64,000 bases of DNA, taken from NCBI RefSeq assembly GCF_009759685.1, contig NZ_CP046654.1, forward strand, positions 3,410,001 to 3,474,000. Direction: 5' to 3'. Positions 8,742-15,778 of this stretch are shown in pieces. This DNA is from Acinetobacter baumannii (GTDB lineage: Bacteria; Pseudomonadota; Gammaproteobacteria; Pseudomonadales; Moraxellaceae). Below the pieces are notes generated by a model. That model had not been told where the DNA came from. It worked only from the letters and a program-made list of their open reading frames with translations, and made no database searches. Numbering within the stretch: the first letter of the stretch is position 1; the number at the start of each line of letters is the position of its first letter. The position numbers were made by a program, and so were the translations under genes.

Positions 8742-9527
8742 ATGGTAAGTGATACGAAGATAAAAAATTTGGCTTTCGCCTGTTCAGTCCTCAGCATAGG
8801 ATTGGTCTTTAATGTTCCAGCCAAGGCTGAATCAGTTACTGTTTATGCAGCAGCAAGCTTAACGAATGCAATTAACGATTTAGAAAAAATTTACGAAAAA
8901 CAGAATAAAGTAGAAGTTAAAACTTCGTATGCAGGATCATCAACCTTAGCTAAACAAATTGAAGCTGGAGCACCAGCTGATATTTTTATTTCAGCAGATA
9001 CCCAGTGGATGGATTATCTACAAAACAAAAAATTAGTTGCAGCAAATGACCGTATAAATTTATTAGGTAACCGTTTGGTGCTAATTACCCCAAAAGGGCA
9101 GTCATTAAACATAAAATTAGATAAAGCCACCGATCCTAATAAAGTGTTTACAGGCAAGATTTGTACAGGAGATACCAAAAGTGTGCCTGTAGGCAAATAT
9201 GCTAAACAAGCTTTTACTAATTTAGGTTGGTGGAATCGTATTGAGCCAAAGTTAGTTGAAACAGAAGATGTTCGAGTTGCATTAAACTTTGTTGCGCGAG
9301 GTGAATGTCAGGTCGGTATTGTCTATGCAACCGATGCTGCGATTAGTAAAGACGTGAAGGTAGCTGGCATATTTCCGGAAAATACGCATTCACCAATTAT
9401 TTATCCTTTAGGGTTGATTAAAAAGAACTCAAACTCAGCAAAGTTCTATCAATTTTTACAAAGCAATCAAGCCAAAGCAGTCTTTAAAAAATATGGCTTT
9501 AGTATGTTGGCTCCAGTCAAGCCATGA
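8742..9527 (+). CDS. modA: Molybdate ABC transporter periplasmic binding protein ModA
   Basis: 261 aa with a signal peptide (hydrophobic segment then PAKAES). The mature protein begins with VYAAASLTNAINDL, the ModA hallmark that coordinates the oxyanion, followed by SYAGSSTLAKQIEAGAPADIF and later GIVYATDA. It captures molybdate or tungstate in the periplasm for ModBC. An AAAGG ribosome-binding site precedes the ATG. The stop overlaps the start of modB, so the two are translationally coupled. Confidence 0.95.
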   Translation: MVSDTKIKNLAFACSVLSIGLVFNVPAKAESVTVYAAASLTNAINDLEKIYEKQNKVEVKTSYAGSSTLAKQIEAGAPADIFISADTQWMDYLQNKKLVAANDRINLLGNRLVLITPKGQSLNIKLDKATDPNKVFTGKICTGDTKSVPVGKYAKQAFTNLGWWNRIEPKLVETEDVRVALNFVARGECQVGIVYATDAAISKDVKVAGIFPENTHSPIIYPLGLIKKNSNSAKFYQFLQSNQAKAVFKKYGFSMLAPVKP

Positions 9528-10216
9528 TGTTTTCTCTAACCCCAGAAGAGCTCAGCGTTCTGCAACTTTCTTGTAAGGTGGCAGCGAGTTGTCTTGTGGT
9601 TAGTATTATTCCTGCAATTTGTGTGGGATGGTTTTTGGCACGTAAAGACTTTTGGGGGAAGTCATTCATTGAAACATTGGTGTTTTTACCTTTAGTACTA
9701 CCGCCAGTAGTTCCTGGTTATTTGCTTTTACAAGTTTTTGGGAGCCGCGGCATTATTGGGCAATATTTGGCCCCACTCGGAATTGATTTTGCATTTAACT
9801 GGAAAGGCGCCGTTCTTGCTTCGGCAGTGATGGGTTTTCCACTATTGGTGCAATCTATTCGATTAGCGATTGAACTGGTCGATCAGCGTTTAGAAATGGC
9901 AGCAAAGACATTAGGAGCTTCATCTTTAGGGGCATTTTTTCATGTCACTTTGCCTCTTGCCAGCAGTGGCATTTTAATTGGTGCTATTTTATGTTTTTGC
10001 CGCAGTTTAGGGGAGTTTGGGGCCACCATTACCTTTGTGGGTAATATTTCAAATGAAACACGGACTTTGCCTCTAGCCATGTATAGCTTAATGCAACAAC
10101 CCGATACAGAAGCTGCTATTCAAAGGCTTATTGTTTTATCGTTAAGTGTAGCTTTTTTAGCGCTATGGTTTGCGCAGTGGTTTCATCGTTATCAAAAGAA
10201 GCGGTTAGGACGGTAA
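9524..10216 (+). CDS. modB: Molybdate ABC transporter permease ModB
   Basis: A 230-aa inner-membrane permease with about five hydrophobic helices. The cytoplasmic EAA loop that contacts ModC is visible (EMAAKTLGASSLGAFFHVTLPLA), as is the following SLGEFGATITFVGN motif characteristic of ModB. It overlaps modA by four bases and is followed four bases later by modC. Confidence 0.95.
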   Translation: MMFSLTPEELSVLQLSCKVAASCLVVSIIPAICVGWFLARKDFWGKSFIETLVFLPLVLPPVVPGYLLLQVFGSRGIIGQYLAPLGIDFAFNWKGAVLASAVMGFPLLVQSIRLAIELVDQRLEMAAKTLGASSLGAFFHVTLPLASSGILIGAILCFCRSLGEFGATITFVGNISNETRTLPLAMYSLMQQPDTEAAIQRLIVLSLSVAFLALWFAQWFHRYQKKRLGR

Positions 10217-10220
10217 AATT

Positions 10221-10841
10221 ATGTTGATTGAATGCCATTTTCAGCTACACATGGGTCAGTTTCATATTGAACCTAGTTTCCAGTCAGATGCTTCTGTTAT
10301 TGGGCTATTTGGTGCCTCTGGGTCAGGTAAAACGTCCATTTTACATGCCATTGCAGGGCTGAACACTCCGCGTAGTGGGCTCATTAAAATACAGGATCAA
10401 ACGTGGTTTGATTCAAATCAAAAAATTAATGTCAGCACGCAAAAGCGGCATGTTGGATTGGTTTTTCAAGATGCCCAGCTTTTTCCGCATAAAACAGTCA
10501 AGCAAAATTTATTATTTGGTTTTCAGCATCTTTCCCAACAAGAACGTCACTTTGAAGCAGATTACATTATTGAATTATTAAAGTTAGATCATTTATTACA
10601 ACGTATGCCTATCAAACTTTCTGGTGGAGAAAAGCAGCGCGTGGCACTAGGTCGAGCATTGTTATATTCACCTAAACTGTTACTGCTTGATGAACCTTTA
10701 TCAGCATTAGATGCGAATCATAAAGCTGAAATTATTCCTTTTTTTCAGAAAGTAAAAGAGGAAATTAAAATTCCGATGATTTATGTAAGTCATGATATTC
10801 AAGAGATTAAACAACTGACCGAAACAATGTGGATTTTATAA
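10221..10841 (+). CDS. modC: Molybdate ABC transporter ATPase ModC, short form without Mop domain
   Basis: A 206-aa ABC ATPase with Walker A (GASGSGKTS), Q-loop (VFQDAQLF), signature (LSGGEKQR), Walker B (LLLLDEPLSALD) and H-loop (VSHD). E. coli ModC is about 350 aa; here the protein stops right after the ATPase domain (TMWIL), so the C-terminal Mop/TOBE domain, which senses molybdate and gives trans-inhibition in some homologues, is missing. The ATG follows modB by four bases. There is no frameshift or leftover domain immediately downstream, so this seems to be a natural short form. Confidence 0.92.
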   Translation: MLIECHFQLHMGQFHIEPSFQSDASVIGLFGASGSGKTSILHAIAGLNTPRSGLIKIQDQTWFDSNQKINVSTQKRHVGLVFQDAQLFPHKTVKQNLLFGFQHLSQQERHFEADYIIELLKLDHLLQRMPIKLSGGEKQRVALGRALLYSPKLLLLDEPLSALDANHKAEIIPFFQKVKEEIKIPMIYVSHDIQEIKQLTETMWIL

Positions 10842-11136
10842 TTTTTCATTTTTTATACGCATTTCCAAACTTACGAGAGTCGGAGTTATAGAGAACTCAT
10901 TCTGAGCCTGCGGGAGATTGAAGCCTAAAAAGTTACTAGGTTTGATAAACCATAAATCTGATTTTAGTCGAATAAATCAAAACCTGTCTTATTGAAAATG
11001 ATTATTAATAACAAAATATTCTTGACCTTTAAATTTTATAAACTAATTATAAAACAATATTTTAGGTTGTAATTTTAAGCTGTAACTCATTTGTATCAGA
11101 TCATAATTTGAACTTTTATATCCATTTGCTATTGAT
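10842..11136. other. Non-coding gap between modC and entA, with an upstream Fur-box-like site
   Basis: No gene is supported. A 19-bp Fur-box-like sequence lies at 10994-11012 (core AAAATGATTATTAATAA), about 14 of 19 consensus positions by eye. The longer in-frame start of entA at 11108 falls here but has no ribosome-binding site. No convincing terminator for the mod operon was found. Confidence 0.5.
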
Positions 11137-11155
11137 AAGAATGATAATTATTTGC
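11137..11155. promoter_or_regulatory. Fur box upstream of entA
   Basis: Core AATGATAAT plus TATT, about 14 of 19 positions of the Fur consensus by eye. It lies immediately before a candidate -10 TATAAT (11177-11182) and 46 bases before the entA ATG, so Fur-iron would block the promoter. Confidence 0.65.
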
Positions 11156-11200
11156 AATTATATTTATAGATTTCTTTATAATATAAATTGGAGTATTCAC

Positions 11201-11971
11201 ATGCGCTCTACCATCGTGGTCACAGGTGCTGCAAGAGGGATAGGAGCGGCTATCGCCAAGCAACTACTAGATCAGGGGTACCATGTTATTGGTATTGACT
11301 GTCAAAAAAATCCTGAACAATGGGATATCAGTAAAACAATGACGTCAGATCAATCTTCACAATGGCAAGGCATCTCACAAGACATTACCCATCAACAAGA
11401 AACACAAACTTTAATTTCAGAGCTGTTAGAAAAATACGAAATTACGGGGTTAGTAAATGCAGCAGGAGTATTAATTATGCGCTCCATGCTTGAAGCAAAA
11501 ACGGAAGATTGGGAAACACTTTTTGCGGTCAATGTCATGGCGCCTATCGCGATCAGCCAACAATTTGCTAAACATTTTTGTGCAAAAAGGCGGGGTAGCA
11601 TTGTCACTATTAGTTCAAATAGTGCGCGTATGCCACGTATGCAACTTGGTATGTACGCCACCACTAAGGCTGCACTAAGTCATTTTTGTCGCAATCTGGC
11701 ACTTGAAATCGCCCCTTATCAAGTCAGGCTGAATATCGTTTCACCTGGATCTACTCTCACTCAAATGCAGCAACAACTCTGGACAGATAATGCACCTCCA
11801 CCTGCAGTAATTGATGGTGATTTAAGCCAGTACCGAACAGGAATTCCATTAAGAAAACTCGCGCAACCAGATGATATTGCCAATACCGTGAACTTTTTAC
11901 TTTCGGACCGAGCGGCCCAAATTACGATGCAAGAAATAGTGGTAGATGGAGGAGCTACACTTGGGGTTTAA
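11201..11971 (+). CDS. entA: 2,3-dihydro-2,3-dihydroxybenzoate dehydrogenase EntA
   Basis: A 256-aa short-chain dehydrogenase with the TGAARGIGAAIA cofactor motif, NAAG (VNAAGVL), Ser in TISSNSAR and the YxxxK pair (YATTK), ending VDGGATLG. EntA oxidises the dihydro-diol to 2,3-dihydroxybenzoate, the aromatic precursor of acinetobactin. The start at 11201 follows GGAG by six bases and begins directly with the Rossmann strand; the in-frame ATG at 11108 adds 31 residues with no ribosome-binding site. In A. baumannii a single functional entA is reported outside the acinetobactin cluster, next to an entB lacking the carrier domain, exactly the arrangement here. Fur-like sites upstream fit iron control. 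Confidence 0.88.
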   Translation: MRSTIVVTGAARGIGAAIAKQLLDQGYHVIGIDCQKNPEQWDISKTMTSDQSSQWQGISQDITHQQETQTLISELLEKYEITGLVNAAGVLIMRSMLEAKTEDWETLFAVNVMAPIAISQQFAKHFCAKRRGSIVTISSNSARMPRMQLGMYATTKAALSHFCRNLALEIAPYQVRLNIVSPGSTLTQMQQQLWTDNAPPPAVIDGDLSQYRTGIPLRKLAQPDDIANTVNFLLSDRAAQITMQEIVVDGGATLGV

Positions 11972-12043
11972 AGCTTACTTCAGCACAACAATACACTGAA
12001 ATTAAAGAACAAATATTTTTAAAGATAGAAAAGGAAAATACCA

Positions 12044-12685
12044 ATGAGTATTCCAAAGATTGCAAGTTACAGCATGCCCCAAGCGCACGAATTTACTCCA
12101 AACAAAACAAATTGGCCACTACATACCAGCCGAGCTGTTTTATTGGTTCATGATATGCAGCAATATTTTTTAGATTTCTATGATCTAACCCAAGAACCTA
12201 TTCCAGAACTAATTCAAAACACTAAGGCATTAATTGATGCTGCTCGCCAGTCTAATATTCCCGTTGTCTATACAGCACAACCTGGCAACCAATCACCAGA
12301 ATATCGGCAGTTATTAACCGACTTTTGGGGGCCTGGTTTAAAGGATGAGCCAAACATCACACAGATTTTTCCGAAAATTTCACCTCAAAAAAATGATACG
12401 GTACTTACTAAGTGGAGATATAGTGTTTTTAAATTTTCTCCGCTCGAACAACTCATGCGTGACTCTGGTCGCGATCAACTGATTATCTGTGGGGTATATG
12501 CACATATTGGTTGTTTAATGAGTGCTGCGGAAGCATTTATGCTAAACATACAGCCATTTTTATGTGGTGATGCGCTGGCTGACTTTAGCAGAGAAGAGCA
12601 CGATATGGCATTAAAATATGCCAGTACACGATGTGCTCAAGTCATGACAACACAACAAGTAATCCAAGCATGGATACAAGAATAA
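12044..12685 (+). CDS. entB: Isochorismatase EntB without aryl carrier domain
   Basis: A 213-aa isochorismatase-family hydrolase: Asp in LLVHDMQQYFLDF, Lys in LTKWRYSVF, and the nucleophile region IICGVYAHIGCLMSA. It would cleave isochorismate to pyruvate and dihydro-dihydroxybenzoate, the substrate of EntA. Bifunctional EntB proteins are about 285 aa with a C-terminal aryl carrier domain holding a phosphopantetheinylated Ser; this one ends straight after the isochorismatase domain (TTQQVIQAWIQE). It lies 72 bp after entA with a ribosome-binding site (AAGGAAA), probably in the same transcript. The full-length carrier function would come from BasF in the acinetobactin cluster, outside this window. 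Confidence 0.88.
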   Translation: MSIPKIASYSMPQAHEFTPNKTNWPLHTSRAVLLVHDMQQYFLDFYDLTQEPIPELIQNTKALIDAARQSNIPVVYTAQPGNQSPEYRQLLTDFWGPGLKDEPNITQIFPKISPQKNDTVLTKWRYSVFKFSPLEQLMRDSGRDQLIICGVYAHIGCLMSAAEAFMLNIQPFLCGDALADFSREEHDMALKYASTRCAQVMTTQQVIQAWIQE

Positions 12686-12737
12686 GATGCACTACCTCTA
12701 GAATAAAAATCATTTAACTTTCTGTATTTAAGATATA

Positions 12738-12764
12738 AAGAGCAGGTCATTGATCTGCTTTTTA
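12738..12764 (+). terminator. Terminator after entB
   Basis: Stem AGCAGG/TCTGCT extended by A-T pairs, loop TCATTGA, followed by TTTTTAT. It lies about 55 bases after the entB stop. Confidence 0.65.
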
Positions 12765-12829
12765 TATGGGTCGAAATGAATACTTATAATAGAAGATGGA
12801 TGCAATTTATCATTATTTAATCAATAAAA

Positions 12830-12848
12830 TATAATGGTTATCATTATG
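12830..12848. promoter_or_regulatory. Strong Fur box
   Basis: ATAATGGTTATCATTAT matches about 16 of 19 positions of the palindromic Fur consensus by eye. It is the better of the iron-box-like sites in the window and lies upstream of the Fur-like gene at 13213. Confidence 0.7.
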
Positions 12849-12909
12849 TATTTGATAATTACTTAATATTGAATATTAAAACTTATGTGTATATGATACA
12901 CCGTTAAAC

Positions 12910-12930
12910 ACAAATGATAATAATTATCAT
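12910..12930. promoter_or_regulatory. Second Fur box, 17-bp perfect palindrome
   Basis: ATGATAAT-A-ATTATCAT at 12914-12930 is a perfect palindrome around a central base and matches about 15 of 19 Fur positions. Together with the site 80 bp upstream it suggests that what follows is iron-regulated. Confidence 0.7.
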
Positions 12931-12971
12931 ATGTTAACCATTATACAAAATAATGTTGAAGAGTGACATTA

Positions 12972-13085
12972 ATGAAGAGGGTCGCCATATGGTTCAGTTC
13001 AAGAATGCATCTAGTCGCAAAGTGCGTACATGTAAAAAGCAAAGAGAGGGATAATATGGGAGTTATTTTAAAACTTAATAATTAG
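12972..13085 (+). CDS. Possible 37-codon small ORF downstream of Fur boxes
   Basis: ATG at 12972 opens a 37-codon frame starting MKRVAIWF and ending VILKLNN, with GAAGAG nine bases or so upstream. A second frame from 12990 encodes a 21-residue basic peptide with a Cys (VRTCKKQREG at its end). Neither resembles a known protein to me. The position, 40 bases after a Fur palindrome, would suit an iron-regulated leader peptide or a small RNA as well as a protein. Low confidence that it is translated. Confidence 0.25.
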   Translation: MKRVAIWFSSRMHLVAKCVHVKSKERDNMGVILKLNN

Positions 13086-13212
13086 CTCAGAGCTTATTTA
13101 TAGGGTAGTAAGTTCTAATTTATAGATCAAATCATTTCCATAATTTTCAGGTAAATATAGTCAAAATAATTTTAAAAAATTCCTATATTTCTAGACATTA
13201 AGGTTCAGTAAG

Positions 13213-13614
13213 ATGACGACAATATCAAAATCATTATTAAATGGATTACCGATAAAAAAATCGAGGGTACAAGTTTTTGAGATTTTAAATCAGAACCCAC
13301 AAGGCTTAAGCGCGATAAGTATCTATGCGCAAATTAAAAATGAACATAAAATTACGTTAGGTACCATTTATCGAATTTTATCTGAGTTTGAAAACCGTAA
13401 AATCATTAAAAGGGTGTTTTTAGGAAAAAGTAAAAGTATTTATAAGCTTAGAAAAGACAAGATGAGCTGTAACCTCATTTCGCTCAAAACCTCTGAAGCC
13501 TTGAACTTTGAAAATGAGAAAGTTAAAGAATTACTTCATGAGGTTACGGATATTATTTTTGCAAACACCGGAGTCGACATTAGTAGTGTTGAACTTAATC
13601 TTTATACCGAATAA
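13213..13614 (+). CDS. Fur-family-like regulator lacking the metal-binding residues
   Basis: A 133-aa protein whose N-terminal 75 residues match the Fur winged helix: SRVQVFEILNQNPQGLSA, then ITLGTIYRILSEFENRKII, and the wing ending SIYKL. In Fur the dimerisation half carries a His cluster (HHHDH), a CxxC zinc site and a C-terminal His; here the corresponding stretches read DKMSC and LISLKT and contain no His and no CxxC. It therefore probably binds DNA without sensing iron through the usual sites. It lies beside entAB and downstream of two Fur boxes. A terminator follows. It is clearly distinct from the housekeeping Fur, which is about 145 aa with full ligands. Confidence 0.75.
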   Translation: MTTISKSLLNGLPIKKSRVQVFEILNQNPQGLSAISIYAQIKNEHKITLGTIYRILSEFENRKIIKRVFLGKSKSIYKLRKDKMSCNLISLKTSEALNFENEKVKELLHEVTDIIFANTGVDISSVELNLYTE

Positions 13615-13638
13615 AAATCTTTTAAACTGTTATAAAAG

Positions 13639-13670
13639 TAAAGGACAGCTTCATACTGTCCTTTATGCAT
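13639..13670. terminator. Bidirectional terminator between the Fur-like gene and the nucleotidase
   Basis: A 10-bp stem TAAAGGACAG/CTGTCCTTTA with a 7-nt loop, between convergent genes. Confidence 0.85.
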
Positions 13671-13681
13671 TCTTAAATGAG

Positions 13682-15472
13682 TTATTTAATGACTTTAATA
13701 CGAGTCGTAGCCGGAATAATTAACGGTGAATCTTTAGAGTTTTGTGCAACATAGCTTTCAAGCGCATCAATATCTTGACCACCACCGACACGGTTTTGAC
13801 CTTCTTTTAATACCGTGAAGTTGTCACCACCATCTGCCAAGAAGCTATTTACCGTCACACGGTATACTTTAGTGTCAACTAATGGTGAACCAGCAACCAT
13901 GATGTTACTTGCTCGTGGTGAAACAGATGTATTTGCCGCATATTGGTAACTCAACTCTTTAGACGGCTGTAAAATTCTAGGTGAATTTGCATTTGCACCA
14001 GACCATTGCTGTTCAAGCACATCTCTAATCTGTTTACCGGTTAAGCTCAAAGTCACAATCGAGTTACCGAAAGGTTGAACTGCAAAAATATCACCAAACG
14101 TAATCTGGTTATTGCTGTTAATTAGTAGATCAGCACGTACACCACCCGGGTTCATTAACGTAAAATCCGAACCTTGATTACTTGCTTGAAGAGCAGCGGC
14201 TTGCTGTGCATCGGCAATCATATCACCTAGTGGGCTTTCACCACTTTCGACTTGTGTACGGCTCACAACGGCAGTAGAAGTTCCAACAACACGTCCAGAA
14301 ATTGTGGTTACTGCTTGACGGTATTTATCTAAAATCGCTTCGATACTTGGTGTCTTACTAAATTTTTGATAGAGGTCTGTCAGACTTACAGTGGTTGTAC
14401 CCGAAGTATAGGCCTCACTTTGAACCGGAATTTGTTTAGCATCTTTTTTAATGATATCGCCAGTTTTACCATCCAACTCCACCTTAATATCGGTAATAAG
14501 CGTGCCATATTGGCCAGCTGAGGTTAGTAAAAATGGTTTAGCTGGATTCTTGGTTGCATAATCACAAATATAAGACTGATGTGTATGCCCCGAAACAACA
14601 ATATCAACTGCCGGATTTAACCGATCTAAAATACCTAAAATTGGCCCACTTAAGCCATCACATGTTTTTTGATTGAGTTTCGTACTTGGCGCTGCACCTT
14701 CATGGACAACGACGACAATCGCTTCAATACCTTGTTTTTGAAGTTCAGGAATTAACGCATTTACCGTATCCGCTTCATCACGGAATTCAACATCCTTAAT
14801 ACCCGCCGCTGAAACAATACTTGGAGTCGCTTTGAGTGTTAAACCAATAAAAGCTACAGGAATCCCGCCATAAGTTTTGACTTTATAGGCAGGAAAAATC
14901 GTTTTACTTGTATCATTTTTCATTGCCACGTTAGCTGCAAGGAAATTGAATTTTGCGCCGCTAAAGTTTTTATTAATTTGGCATGGGGCAGTGCTGGTAT
15001 ATTGTTGACAACCGCCATTTTGTAAACGACGCAATTCATCTGTACCACGGTCAAACTCATGATTTCCAACCGCATTAAAGTCAATTTGAATATCATTCAT
15101 GACTTCAATAGTAGGCTCATCTAGAAATAACGAAGAAGTGAGTGGGGAAGCACTAATTAAGTCACCTGCTGACACAACAGCATTATTGGGATTTTGAGCT
15201 TTAAGTTTCTTAATTGCATCTGCAAAGTAACTCACACCACCGACAGGAATACGTACAGTTTGAGATGCATCATTTGGATTCGCTGCTTCAACGTAACGTT
15301 TAGGTGGTTCTAAATTTCCATGAAAGTCATTGAAAGCTAAAATATTTACGGTTTGGTTACTTCGCAGTGCTGGTGTGCTTGAATCATTGTCATCGTTATC
15401 ATTACAGCCTACCAATAAGGCCATTGCCAGACATAAAGATGTTGTTTTAAATAGTATGTTTAAAGTCGTCAT
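13682..15472 (-). CDS. 5'-nucleotidase/2',3'-cyclic phosphodiesterase-family lipoprotein (UshA-like)
   Basis: About 596 aa. The N-terminus is a lipoprotein signal ending in a lipobox (LLVGC), then an Asp/Asn-rich linker. The metallophosphatase domain has the dinuclear-metal motifs NDFHGN, AGDLISAS, GNHEFD and later GHTHQSY; the C-terminal nucleotide-binding domain follows (PLGDMIADA, NPGGVRADL, VNSFLADGGDNF). It would dephosphorylate nucleotides in the cell envelope to scavenge phosphate and nucleosides. Two earlier in-frame ATGs exist (15505, 15553), but the one at 15472 gives the best signal peptide; none has a clear ribosome-binding site. It is divergent from ppk1, and the shared region has a PHO-box-like pair of repeats. 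Confidence 0.85.
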   Translation of the reverse strand: MTTLNILFKTTSLCLAMALLVGCNDNDDNDSSTPALRSNQTVNILAFNDFHGNLEPPKRYVEAANPNDASQTVRIPVGGVSYFADAIKKLKAQNPNNAVVSAGDLISASPLTSSLFLDEPTIEVMNDIQIDFNAVGNHEFDRGTDELRRLQNGGCQQYTSTAPCQINKNFSGAKFNFLAANVAMKNDTSKTIFPAYKVKTYGGIPVAFIGLTLKATPSIVSAAGIKDVEFRDEADTVNALIPELQKQGIEAIVVVVHEGAAPSTKLNQKTCDGLSGPILGILDRLNPAVDIVVSGHTHQSYICDYATKNPAKPFLLTSAGQYGTLITDIKVELDGKTGDIIKKDAKQIPVQSEAYTSGTTTVSLTDLYQKFSKTPSIEAILDKYRQAVTTISGRVVGTSTAVVSRTQVESGESPLGDMIADAQQAAALQASNQGSDFTLMNPGGVRADLLINSNNQITFGDIFAVQPFGNSIVTLSLTGKQIRDVLEQQWSGANANSPRILQPSKELSYQYAANTSVSPRASNIMVAGSPLVDTKVYRVTVNSFLADGGDNFTVLKEGQNRVGGGQDIDALESYVAQNSKDSPLIIPATTRIKVIK

Positions 15473-15649
15473 TTTTTTATCAATTGATGAATTAAGATGC
15501 ATAAAAAATACGCATAGAGTATGAATATTTGATGAAAATTGAAACTGAATCAAAATAGAATGATCTTTAAAAAATTAATGTTAAGATGATGGTAGATATG
15601 GATAACTAGAAGGAAGTAAATAAGGCAAAAATAAATATTAATTTTAAGG

Positions 15650-15667
15650 TTTTCATAAAAAATTCAT
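15650..15667. promoter_or_regulatory. Possible PHO box between the nucleotidase and ppk1
   Basis: Two 7-bp units ending in TCAT (TTTTCAT and AATTCAT) are separated by AAAA, the 11-bp periodicity of a PhoB site (CTGTCAT-N4-CTGTCAT). Matches are partial in such AT-rich DNA, but both flanking genes concern phosphate. Confidence 0.35.
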
Positions 15668-15778
15668 GAATTTGCAATAAAGCAGTTACAAAATGTCCGG
15701 TGGATAAAATCGGTTATATATTAATAAATTAATCTTTTTTATTCATTTTAACTTTTTTACCCAGTATAAGAGTCAAGA

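Noticed and set aside
11108..11200. 31-residue N-terminal extension of EntA
   Set aside because: It would cover the Fur box and promoter; the ATG at 11201 has GGAG and starts at the Rossmann strand.
12972..13085. Treating the 37-codon ORF as a firm gene
   Set aside because: A weak ribosome-binding site and an overlapping second frame leave coding status open; listed only at low confidence.
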